Under the pieces are notes generated by a model. That model was not told where the DNA came from, did no database searches, and was given only the letters and a program-made list of their open reading frames with translations. Positions 40,410-47,854 of a DNA stretch of 64,000 nt are shown one piece after another. A program made the translations under genes and the position numbers. Positions within the stretch are counted from its first letter, which is position 1, and the number at the start of each line of letters is the position of its first letter. Source of the stretch: Paenibacillus lycopersici (lineage in GTDB: Bacteria; Bacillota; Bacilli; Paenibacillales; Paenibacillaceae); assembly GCF_010119935.1 (NCBI RefSeq), contig NZ_CP048209.1:5995001-6059000 (forward strand), written 5' to 3'.

Positions 40410-41768
40410 ATGAATGACCGCGTTGTCATGCCAATCTGGATGTTTGGCGTGTTTATCGTCATTATGAATACAACCATGTTTAACGTATCGATCCCGAGCA
40501 TCATTACGGATTATCGCATCACGGCCGATCTGGGATCGTGGATCATATCCAGCTACTCCATCGGCTACGCCCTGTCGACCATCATCTACAGCCGTTTATC
40601 CGACAGCGTTCCGATGCGGAAGCTGCTGCTGGTCGGACTGACGATCCTCGGTTTATCCTCGGCGCTCGGCATTTTCGCGCGCAGCTTCGACATGCTGCTG
40701 GCCGTGCGCATCCTGCAATCGGCAGGCGCGGGTACGATGGCCGGCCTCGGGCTCGTCATGGCGAGCCGCTACATTCCCTATGAACGGCGAGGACGCGCGA
40801 TTGCGATGATCTCGACGGGGAGCGCGATGGCGTTCGGCTTCGGGCCGATTATCGGCGGCGTCATCAGCGAGTATTTCGGCGTGAACGGCTTGTTCGCCGT
40901 CACCTGTCTGATTCTCCTCGTGCTTCCGGTATTGATGCGCCTGCTTCCCCGCGAAGAACCGAAGCCGCTGCAATTCGACATGACGGGCGCCCTGCTTACG
41001 ACCGTGAATGTCGTGACGTTACTGGTCGCGATCATGCAGCGCTCGTTCTATTGGTTCAGCGGAAGTCTGCTCTCGTTGCTGATCCATGCCTGGCATCTGC
41101 GGAGGAGGGACCGGCAAACATTCATCAATCCGGCGCTGTTCGCCAAGAAGGACTACCGCAAGCTGACGGCGATCGGCTTCTGCGCCTTGGTGCTGAACCT
41201 GGGCAATCTGTTCCTCATGCCGCTCGCATTAGCCAACCTGGATGGCGAATCGGCGATCAAGATCGGCTTGACGATCGCGCCGGGGGCGTTATTGTCGGCC
41301 TTCTTGACCCGCTTCGTCGGGAAGTGGATCGACCGGCACGGGAACATCCGGTTTTTGCTGATCGGCCATTGCATGTTGGCCGTCGTCCTGGCGGTATTCT
41401 CGTTTGCGCTGGAGGTTTCGCCGCTCGTGGTCCTGTGCGGGTATCTCTGCTTCTCGCCCTCGTTCTCCGCGACGCTGTCTTCGCTCAACAACGAGACGTC
41501 CCGCATCCTGCCGAAGCCGCTGATCGGCTCGGGCATGGGCTTGATGCAGCTGATTCAATTCTTCGGCGGGTCGGTCTCCGTCGCGGCGTTCGGCTTGATT
41601 CTGGCCCTGCAGAAGAACGTCCCGATTGGCCGCGCCTACGAGAATGTCTACCGCATTCTGCTCCTGGTCTGCCTGCTCTCCCTCGCCATTCTCGTCTGGT
41701 ACATCCGGACGGCAGGCAAGCCGGAACGGGTGCCGCGCGAAACGCCGCGCGCGCAGCCGGCTAGCTGA
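40410..41768 (+). CDS. MFS drug efflux transporter (DHA2-like)
   Basis: A 452-residue transporter with about 12-14 helices. NTTMFNVSIPSIITDY at helix 1 and YSRLSDSVPMRKLLLVGL (motif A-like) are typical of DHA2 exporters. Motif C is seen as AFGFGPIIGGVISEYFG. The second half contains LMRLLPREEPKP linkers and RFVGKWIDRHGNIRFLL. The gene has AGGAAGGAA upstream and follows the MarR regulator. It likely exports a toxic compound by proton antiport. Confidence 0.9.
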   Translation: MNDRVVMPIWMFGVFIVIMNTTMFNVSIPSIITDYRITADLGSWIISSYSIGYALSTIIYSRLSDSVPMRKLLLVGLTILGLSSALGIFARSFDMLLAVRILQSAGAGTMAGLGLVMASRYIPYERRGRAIAMISTGSAMAFGFGPIIGGVISEYFGVNGLFAVTCLILLVLPVLMRLLPREEPKPLQFDMTGALLTTVNVVTLLVAIMQRSFYWFSGSLLSLLIHAWHLRRRDRQTFINPALFAKKDYRKLTAIGFCALVLNLGNLFLMPLALANLDGESAIKIGLTIAPGALLSAFLTRFVGKWIDRHGNIRFLLIGHCMLAVVLAVFSFALEVSPLVVLCGYLCFSPSFSATLSSLNNETSRILPKPLIGSGMGLMQLIQFFGGSVSVAAFGLILALQKNVPIGRAYENVYRILLLVCLLSLAILVWYIRTAGKPERVPRETPRAQPAS

Positions 41769-41892
41769 ACAAGGCAGCTATAATAACCTCCCTGAAAGCT
41801 ACCGGCGCGATTTTGTTCGATCGGCGTGAAGGTTAACGCAAGGCTTGCATCGAAGATGAAAGAGAACGCGATCTACAGGGAGGGCAAATTCA

Positions 41893-42702
41893 TTGACTAG
41901 TCAAGCCGGCTTCACGTTAACCGACGCGCAGAAAACGCAATACGCCGAGAACGGGTATTTGATCGTGAATCAATTATTCACGACGGCCGAATGCGACGAG
42001 CTGATTCAAAATGCCAACGCGATGATTACCGGCGCCATACCGCTTGGCGCGCATAACGGCATCTACCTGGAGCCGGAGGCCGTGGCGCAAGGGCTCGTAT
42101 CGGATGAACGGCCCGACCCGGAATATCTGTTCAAGCTCGGCCACCGCATGCATATGACGGACGAGATTTTCCGCTATTATGCGATGCATGACAACATCGC
42201 GGACATTCTCGCCGGGCTGCTCGGGCCCGATATCAAGTGCATCCAAAGCATGTATATCGACAAGCCCCGCAACCTGGGCGTCGGCCAGCCGTACCACCAG
42301 GACTCCTATTATTTGAAGTCCGAGCCGGACACGCTGATCGGCGTCTGGATCGCGCTGGACGACGTCGACGAGCAGAACGGCTGCCTGCACGTCATTCCCG
42401 GAAGCCACCGCGGACCGATCTACCCGCATGAATTGCCGCATGACGAGCGCCAGCGCAAATATTTCACGGAAGTGCATGCGGCGAAGAAGGAAGCCGAGGT
42501 GGCGTGCCGCCTGCCGAAAGGCTCGGCCGTATTCTTCCCGGGGACGATGCTGCACCGGTCGGGAGACAACGTCGCCGCCGATCGCCAGAGACGCGCCTAC
42601 GTCCTGCATTATTTGAATGCGCGCTCGAAGCAGCCGAACCAGGCCCAATCGCGCAATCCGCATCTGCTCGTGCGGGGGCGTCAATATCCGGGCTGCGTAT
42701 AA
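41893..42702 (+). CDS. Phytanoyl-CoA dioxygenase (PhyH) family protein, copy 3
   Basis: A 269-residue Fe(II)/2-oxoglutarate oxygenase. KTQYAENGYLIVNQLFTTAECDEL is the PhyH opening. The triad reads PYHQDSYYLKSE (His, Asp) and GTMLHRSGDN (His); RQRRAYVLHYL gives the Arg. CLHVIPGSHRGPIYPHEL is well conserved. The start is TTG at 41893 with GGGAGGGC upstream. Its sequence is nearest to ectoine-hydroxylase-like or unassigned PhyH proteins. It stands alone, followed by a large terminator. Confidence 0.87.
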   Translation: MTSQAGFTLTDAQKTQYAENGYLIVNQLFTTAECDELIQNANAMITGAIPLGAHNGIYLEPEAVAQGLVSDERPDPEYLFKLGHRMHMTDEIFRYYAMHDNIADILAGLLGPDIKCIQSMYIDKPRNLGVGQPYHQDSYYLKSEPDTLIGVWIALDDVDEQNGCLHVIPGSHRGPIYPHELPHDERQRKYFTEVHAAKKEAEVACRLPKGSAVFFPGTMLHRSGDNVAADRQRRAYVLHYLNARSKQPNQAQSRNPHLLVRGRQYPGCV

Positions 42703-42726
42703 CCTGCGGCAGCTGCTTGTGCATCA

Positions 42727-42816
42727 CAAAAACCGCCCGCTTATGATGAACCGCACTCCATTGTTAGACAGCATCTAGCGATTGGAGTGCGGTTCATGAC
42801 TTGCGGGCGGTTTTTT
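42727..42816. terminator. Large nested bidirectional terminator
   Basis: The outer arms AAAAACCGCCCGC and GCGGGCGGTTTTTT enclose a second stem (ATGAACCGCACTCCA with TGGAGTGCGGTTCAT) and a 23 nt loop. It sits between the convergent PhyH and pgsA genes, with A and T runs on both sides. Confidence 0.85.
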
Positions 42817-42874
42817 GGGGCTTGGGCCGGTAATCCGCGAGCGAAGCGGACTGGTCAATCGCGACGTCTCTCGC

Positions 42875-43459
42875 TCAGAGAAGCTCCAGCCTTCGGTAGT
42901 TGTTCCGTACGTAGTGGACGCCGGAGTAGACGGTCAGCGCCAGCGCCGCGTACAGCAGCACTTGGTCGACGGGAATGGACGTGAAGAAGCTGAACGGCCG
43001 ATTGTCCAGCAGGACGGCGGTGATGGCCGCGACCTGGAACACCATTTTGATTTTGCCCGTGCTGTCGGCTTGCAGGGCGATTCGCCGGGACGCCGCGACG
43101 ATGCGAAGTCCGGTGATGACGATTTCCCGCCCCACGATCGCGAACGCCACCCAGGCATGCGTCAGATGCAGGCTCACCATCAGAATGAGCGCCGCGGTAA
43201 TGAGCAGCTTGTCCGCCAGCGGATCGAGCAGCTTGCCGAGGTTCGTCACGAGGTTGTATTTGCGCGCGACATAGCCGTCGAGCTTATCCGTCGCCGATGC
43301 CAGCAGGAAGACGGCGCCCGCGTAGTAGAAGCCATGCGCGTTCAAATGCTGGAGAATGGCGGACTTGTCGGCCAGCCATGCCGGATAGATGGGAAACAGC
43401 AGAATAAACACGGGAATCATGAGGATACGCGCAACGGTGATTTTGTTGGCCAAATTCAT
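42875..43459 (-). CDS. pgsA: CDP-diacylglycerol-glycerol-3-phosphate 3-phosphatidyltransferase
   Basis: A 194-residue integral membrane enzyme that makes phosphatidylglycerol phosphate from CDP-diacylglycerol and glycerol 3-phosphate. The CDP-alcohol phosphotransferase motif D-x2-D-G-x2-A-R-x8-G-x3-D-x3-D is complete in DKLDGYVARKY and LGKLLDPLADK. Helices surround it, with MNLANKITVARILMIPVFILL as the family N-terminus. The ATG at 43459 follows AAGGAG; longer frames upstream lack a site. The assignment to PgsA over other CDP-alcohol transferases rests on N-terminus and length. Confidence 0.92.
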   Translation of the reverse strand: MNLANKITVARILMIPVFILLFPIYPAWLADKSAILQHLNAHGFYYAGAVFLLASATDKLDGYVARKYNLVTNLGKLLDPLADKLLITAALILMVSLHLTHAWVAFAIVGREIVITGLRIVAASRRIALQADSTGKIKMVFQVAAITAVLLDNRPFSFFTSIPVDQVLLYAALALTVYSGVHYVRNNYRRLELL

Positions 43460-43592
43460 AGTCGTGCTCCTTGTTCGGGCTGCCGCCGCTTGGGTTCCGG
43501 ATGAGCCGGTTTTCTCCAGTTTACTGCCGTCATGCGGATTTGTCATGCGCGAATAGCGGGCTTGTCCGGGCAGTCCCTCCGAACGTCCCCCC

Positions 43593-43688
43593 TCAAATCC
43601 GCTGAATCGCCCAATACAGCCATATCAGCGCTCCCAGCATCAGCGCGCCGCTCCCTATAATCGCAAAAATCAGGAGCTTGCTCTTCAC
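43593..43688 (-). CDS. 31-residue single-pass membrane peptide
   Basis: GTG at 43688 lies behind GAGAAGGAGG; the product starts MKSKLLIFAIIG and ends LIWLYWAIQRI. It is one hydrophobic helix with two Lys at the N-terminus and a Gln-Arg-Ile tail, so N-in topology is likely. It lies between the AraC gene (upstream) and pgsA. Short single-helix proteins commonly tune membrane enzymes, but no partner is known. The strong ribosome site and clean ends support a real gene. Confidence 0.6.
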   Translation of the reverse strand: MKSKLLIFAIIGSGALMLGALIWLYWAIQRI

Positions 43689-43760
43689 AGCCTTCAGCCT
43701 CCTTCTCCTGTCGAAACACATGTATGCAAGGCGCGCATCCGCTGCGGACGCTGCTGCGTG

Positions 43761-44588
43761 CTAGTCGCCATCCCGATATTTGCGCGGCGTCGTGCCGGCC
43801 GTCTTCATGAAGACGTTATAGAAGGACGGCTCGCTCTGGTAGCCGACGATCTCGGCGATCTCCCTCACCGCCAGTTTCGTCGTGCGCAAATACCGCTTGG
43901 CTGCCTCCATGCGGCAATAAATAAGGAACTGGATGGGGCTCACCCCCACCGCTTCCTTGAACAAATGGGCCAGGTGGTACTTGTTCATGTACGTTTCGGC
44001 GGCAAGCGATTCCAGCGTGAGCGGCGCTCCGTAGTTCTGCTCGATCGTCCGTTTCGCCTTCCACACCGCATCCTTCGCCGTCGGCCGCGGACGCTCCGCC
44101 GCTTCGCCGTAATGCAAGATCCGCGCCAGCTTCACGAACAGCAGCCCCAGATAATGATTCGCCGCGAGCTCGGATTCCGGCTCCATGCGACGATGCTCGG
44201 CGATGCAGTCCCGCATCAGCTTGCTGATGGCCGGCATATGCTCGTTCAGCTCGACGACCGGGTCCCTGCCGGGCGCGAGGAAATAATCCGGCGGCAGCTC
44301 GCCGACCCGCAGCCCCGTGAATCCGATAAACGTCGCGCGAAAAGGATGCTTCGTGGACAGCTCCTTATGCCACAGCCCCCGCTGATAGAACAGCATCGTT
44401 CCCGCGCGCGCGGTATACGGCCTGCCGTCGATTTCGAAATCTCCCTCGCCTTCCTCGACGAGCAGCATTTCGCTGTTGGCGTCATGCTTGTGCAGCTCCA
44501 GGTTGAAGCGGACCGGATTGCCGTCCATATCGAAGGAACCGCCCGCCATGTAGATCGGCTGACTGTGGAACAGCGACGCCTCGCTCAC
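43761..44588 (-). CDS. AraC family transcriptional regulator
   Basis: A 275-residue regulator with N-terminal cupin (LELHKHDANSEMLLVEEGEGDFEIDG, TMLFYQRGLWHKEL) and a C-terminal double HTH (LESLAAETYMNKYHLAHLFKE and VREIAEIVGYQSEPSFYNVFMK, ending in GTTPRKYRDG). GTG at 44588 lies 7 nt behind GGAGG; a GTG at 44594 is too close to it. It is divergent from the VCBS/oxidoreductase pair, with a palindrome and a cre site between them. Confidence 0.88.
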   Translation of the reverse strand: MSEASLFHSQPIYMAGGSFDMDGNPVRFNLELHKHDANSEMLLVEEGEGDFEIDGRPYTARAGTMLFYQRGLWHKELSTKHPFRATFIGFTGLRVGELPPDYFLAPGRDPVVELNEHMPAISKLMRDCIAEHRRMEPESELAANHYLGLLFVKLARILHYGEAAERPRPTAKDAVWKAKRTIEQNYGAPLTLESLAAETYMNKYHLAHLFKEAVGVSPIQFLIYCRMEAAKRYLRTTKLAVREIAEIVGYQSEPSFYNVFMKTAGTTPRKYRDGD

Positions 44589-44651
44589 CGGCACTCCTCC
44601 CTAATCGCAAGAATGAATAGTTTTTCTCACAAGTTCCATTATTGTATCGTC

Positions 44652-44665
44652 ATGCCAATTGGCAT
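44652..44665. promoter_or_regulatory. 14 bp perfect palindrome ATGCCAATTGGCAT
   Basis: It lies between the divergent AraC gene (start 44588) and VCBS gene (start 44761), where a regulator could control both. Full two-fold symmetry is unusual for AraC proteins, so another regulator may bind here. Confidence 0.5.
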
Positions 44666-44676
44666 AATCTAGTAAT

Positions 44677-44691
44677 AGATAGCGCTTGCAT
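44677..44691 (-). promoter_or_regulatory. cre site for CcpA
   Basis: On the minus strand ATGCAAGCGCTATCT matches every position of the cre consensus WTGNAANCGNWNNCW. It is 70 bp upstream of the VCBS gene, so catabolite control of this sugar-related pair is likely. Confidence 0.65.
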
Positions 44692-44760
44692 TTGCTATTA
44701 TCAGAATACCGTATTTATACCTTGTGTTACAACATTAAATAATTAAGGAGCGTGCTCGTA

Positions 44761-45849
44761 TTGTTGCGATTCCATAAACGCCAGCTGTCCGAAGAGAAGT
44801 ACGAAGCCTGCGCCGTGTTCGACATCAACGGCGACGGCGTGCCGGACATCGTGAGCGGCGCGTACTGGTACGAAGGGCCGGACTACGCGAACAAACATTT
44901 CATCTGCGACGTCCCTGCCATCCAGGAATATCACGACGACTTCTCCGACTATCCGATGGACGTCGACGGCGACGGCCGGCTCGACATTATTACGGGCGCA
45001 TGGTGGGGCGAAACGCTCCGCTGGCGTAAGAACCCCGGGGAGCCCGGCGTGCCGTGGGAGACGTTCGACATCGACCGCTGCGGCAGCATCGAGACGATCC
45101 GGTACTTCGACATCGACGGCTGCGGCGTGCCGGAGATCTTCCCCAACACGCCGGGAGCGCCCCAGGCGTTCTACAAGCTCGTCCGCGACGCGGAAGGCCG
45201 GGGCACCGGCGAGTTCAAGAAGCATGTCATCGGCGAGGGCGCGAGCGGCCACGGCATGGGCTTCGCCGACGTGACCGGCAACGGCCGGACGGACGTCGTG
45301 CTGGCGGGCGGCTGGCTGGAGCAGCCGGAGGATCCTTGCGCCGGCTTGTGGACGTTCCATCCGGAATTCTCGCTCGGCAGCGCCAGCGTACCGGTGCTCG
45401 GTTATGACGTGACCGGCAACGGGCTGACCGACCTGATCGTCGGGCAAGCGCATGATTACGGGCTGCATTGGTACGAGCAAGGCCGCGCCGAGGACGGCTC
45501 GCGGACATGGACGAAGCACGAGATCGACATGTCCGGCTCGCAATTCCACGATCTATGGCTGGTCGATCTCGATCTCGACGGCGAGCCGGAGCTCGTTACG
45601 GGCAAGCGCTACCGGGCGCACAACGACGGCGATCCCGGGGCGTTCGACGACATCGGCATCTACTATTACAAGATCGCCGGCGGCAAGTTCGAGAAGCATG
45701 TCATCGATTACGGTCCGGCGGGCGAAGCATCCGGCGCGGGCATTTATTTCTGGGTGCAGGATCTGACCGGCAACGGCTATCCCGATATCGTGGCGCCGGG
45801 CAAGGACGGCCTCTATCTCTTCGAAAATCTTGGGCAAAGCGAGGAATAA
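44761..45849 (+). CDS. VCBS/FG-GAP repeat beta-propeller protein
   Basis: A protein of about 362 residues made of FG-GAP/VCBS repeats: FDINGDGVPDIVSGAYWYEGP, MDVDGDGRLDIITGAWWGE, FDIDGCGVPEIFPN, ADVTGNGRTDVVLAGGW, YDVTGNGLTDLIVGQ, VDLDLDGEPELVTGKRY and QDLTGNGYPDIVAPG. Each carries a DxDxDG-like calcium loop, and seven copies suit a seven-bladed propeller. No signal peptide is visible, so it may be cytoplasmic or poorly exported. TTG at 44761 follows AAGGAG. The dehydrogenase gene starts 5 bp behind its stop, so the two are co-translated. Related proteins sit in sugar loci of Paenibacillus and some are annotated as lyases without proof. Confidence 0.8.
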   Translation: MLRFHKRQLSEEKYEACAVFDINGDGVPDIVSGAYWYEGPDYANKHFICDVPAIQEYHDDFSDYPMDVDGDGRLDIITGAWWGETLRWRKNPGEPGVPWETFDIDRCGSIETIRYFDIDGCGVPEIFPNTPGAPQAFYKLVRDAEGRGTGEFKKHVIGEGASGHGMGFADVTGNGRTDVVLAGGWLEQPEDPCAGLWTFHPEFSLGSASVPVLGYDVTGNGLTDLIVGQAHDYGLHWYEQGRAEDGSRTWTKHEIDMSGSQFHDLWLVDLDLDGEPELVTGKRYRAHNDGDPGAFDDIGIYYYKIAGGKFEKHVIDYGPAGEASGAGIYFWVQDLTGNGYPDIVAPGKDGLYLFENLGQSEE

Positions 45850-45854
45850 CGGAC

Positions 45855-46934
45855 ATGAGCAAAGTAAGGATCGGTTTTGTAGGCGGGGGCGGCATGGGGC
45901 AGATGGCGCACTTGAGCAATTACGCCGTGCTCGCGGATGAATGCGAGGTCGTGGCGCTGGCCGAGATCCGGCCGCAATCCGCGGCGCTCGTCGCGCAGCG
46001 CTACGGCATTCCCGAAGTATACGGCGATCATCGCGAGCTGCTCGCGAACGCCAAGGTCGACGCCATCGTCGCGCCGCAGCAGTATCGCCACCACGCGGCG
46101 CTGATTCCGGACATCCTGCGCGCGGGCGTCCCGGTCTTCACGGAGAAGCCGCTCAGCCTGACCGTCGAGGCCGGCCGCGAGCTGGTGCGCATCAGCGAAG
46201 AGACCGGCACGCTGCACATGGTCGGCTACCACAAGCGCTCCGACCCGGCGATGGAACGCGCCAAGCGGGAAGTCGACGCCTGGCGTGCGAGCGGCGACTA
46301 CGGCAAGCTGCGCAGCATCCGCGTGACGATGCCGCCGGGCGACTGGACGGCCGCGGCCGACAAGCCGCTGAACGCGGGCGACCCGTACCCGTCGCTTCAG
46401 CCGGAGCCGGGACCGGCCGATTATACGGATGAGCAGACGCGCGAGCTGGACATCTTCGTCAACTATTACATTCACCAAGTGAATGCCATCCGCTTCTTCC
46501 TCGGCGGCGAGAACTACAAGCTGACGTTCGGCGACCGCGCCGGCCTGCTGCTCGTCGGCGAAAGCGACAGCGGCGTCACGGTCAGCCTGGAGATGGCGCC
46601 GTACCAGACGTCCCACGAATGGCATGAGCATGTCGTCGTCGGCTTCGACAACGGCTTCGTCCGCGTCGACCTCCCTGCTCCGCTCGTCCGGCAGCAGGCG
46701 GGCAAGCTGACGATTTACCGCGACAACGCCGCCGTCGGCGAGCCGGAAATCGTCCGGCCGATCATGCCGAACGTCTCGGCGATGCGCAACCAGGCGCGCA
46801 ACTTCCTTGCGGCAGTCCGGGGCGAACGCCCTGCGCCGTGCACGTCGAAGGAAGCGCTGGAGGATTTGATCCTCGCGCGGTCTTATATTGATTTTATGTC
46901 GCGTACGTATGGTAACGGGCTAGCGAAGGTGTAA
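45855..46934 (+). CDS. Gfo/Idh/MocA family NAD(P)-dependent oxidoreductase
   Basis: A 359-residue sugar dehydrogenase. IGFVGGGGMGQMAHLSNY is the Rossmann nucleotide loop. VPVFTEKPLSL contains the EKP motif with the catalytic Lys. The C-terminal beta-sheet domain begins near residue 130, with HMVGYHKRSDPA and FVNYYIHQVNAIRFFLGG carrying the His-based substrate site. The family oxidises inositols, glucose, galactose and many other sugars. The ATG at 45855 is near the previous stop. It could supply the inositol dehydrogenase missing from the iol operon downstream, but this is inference. Confidence 0.9.
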   Translation: MSKVRIGFVGGGGMGQMAHLSNYAVLADECEVVALAEIRPQSAALVAQRYGIPEVYGDHRELLANAKVDAIVAPQQYRHHAALIPDILRAGVPVFTEKPLSLTVEAGRELVRISEETGTLHMVGYHKRSDPAMERAKREVDAWRASGDYGKLRSIRVTMPPGDWTAAADKPLNAGDPYPSLQPEPGPADYTDEQTRELDIFVNYYIHQVNAIRFFLGGENYKLTFGDRAGLLLVGESDSGVTVSLEMAPYQTSHEWHEHVVVGFDNGFVRVDLPAPLVRQQAGKLTIYRDNAAVGEPEIVRPIMPNVSAMRNQARNFLAAVRGERPAPCTSKEALEDLILARSYIDFMSRTYGNGLAKV

Positions 46935-46980
46935 GGCCGGCGGCGCCGGCGGCCGGGAGTGCGCGGCCGGTTTTGGGAGC

Positions 46981-47130
46981 CGTGCATGTTGGGCGATGGT
47001 GGCCAGCTTTGCCGCCTACAGCCGGTGTCGCGACCATGGAACGTGGTACGACTATTTGCCGGCAATTGCCGGTTTCGGGGCCATGTGTTGTACGTAGTAC
47101 AACTTAGCATGTAAAGAAACTCATGTTTGA
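46981..47130. repeat. Left part of a 47-52 bp tandem array with TTGTAC palindromes
   Basis: Three units begin with CATG at 46985, 47035 and 47082. The third holds GTTGTAC-GTA-GTACAAC; the first two are degenerate. Shared words are TTGCCGGC and GCCGGTTTCG. Confidence 0.65.
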
Positions 47131-47249
47131 TGATACTGAATGGCTCATATAACTTGAACGGCAGACTTCGGGCAGTTGTGGCGAACGTCCCCATTCCCCG
47201 GTTTAGACAGCCGCAGCTGTTTGGATCACATCGCTCGTGGAGGGATAGG
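47131..47249. other. Non-coding stretch between the repeat blocks
   Basis: About 119 bp without a supported gene. It separates the left tandem units from the nested inverted repeats. Confidence 0.4.
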
Positions 47250-47522
47250 CAGCGGCACCGTCTTCGAAAAGCATGGAATCCGGACAGGAGATCCGTTATT
47301 TGTCCGTTTTCGTGGCTTTTCATATGCTCGCGGTTATAGGATCCGTTATTCCGTCAAAAAGGCAGACTTTCGATGCTCTCCGGAGGCAATAACGAATCCT
47401 GTGTCCGTTCGCCAGCCTAAACCTACCGATTTCAACCCAATAACGGATTCTGTGTCCGTTGCCCATGAAGACAATCTAGCCGACAAAGGCAATGTCGAAG
47501 AACGGAGTACTTTCTCGACAGC
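47250..47522. repeat. Dispersed intergenic repeat, copy 2
   Basis: The order matches copy 1 at 34872: GGACAGGAGATCCGTTATT (47282), GTTATAGGATCCGTTATT (47333), the inverse AATAACGAATCCTGTGTCC (47388) and AATAACGGATTCTGTGTCC (47439), then GTACTTTCTCGACAG before a palindrome. Differences are spread across the block, so the copies are old rather than recent. Confidence 0.75.
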
Positions 47523-47679
47523 CATGTGTTGTACATGGTACAACTCTTTGTCCGGACACGGCCGGTTGCGCGAGCATGTGTTGTACGCAGTACAACGCTT
47601 TGGCCGGCAAAGCTCAGTCTCGCGGGCATGTATTGTACGTGGTACAATTCTTTTACTGGCAACGGCCATCCCTCTATCT
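47523..47679. repeat. Right part of the tandem array: three 52 bp units
   Basis: CATG starts at 47523, 47575 and 47627, exactly 52 bp apart. Each unit has a palindrome: GTTGTAC-ATG-GTACAAC, GTTGTAC-GCA-GTACAAC and ATTGTAC-GTG-GTACAAT. In the third the outer pair changed on both sides. Confidence 0.8.
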
Positions 47680-47854
47680 ATTCCCTGCAAAGCCCCTGCT
47701 GGAGGCGCGCTGCAGGCAATGTTTCAAAAGCCAAGCAAGCGGAAAGAAGCTTGAAGGGCGGTTCGGCGTCGGAAAAAGCGAGCGAAGACCGAACCGCCCG
47801 CCGAGTCTTCCCCGCTTACACGCTTTAACCATTCACCAGAACGGGGTGTTCCTA

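Noticed and set aside
47523..47679. CRISPR array
   Set aside because: Units are contiguous tandem repeats with internal palindromes, not short repeats separated by unique spacers, and no cas genes are near.
47176..47754. Possible protein through the TTGTAC array
   Set aside because: The frame is broken by repeats, has low-complexity Cys/Tyr content, no ribosome site and no homologous look; the DNA is better read as a repeat array.
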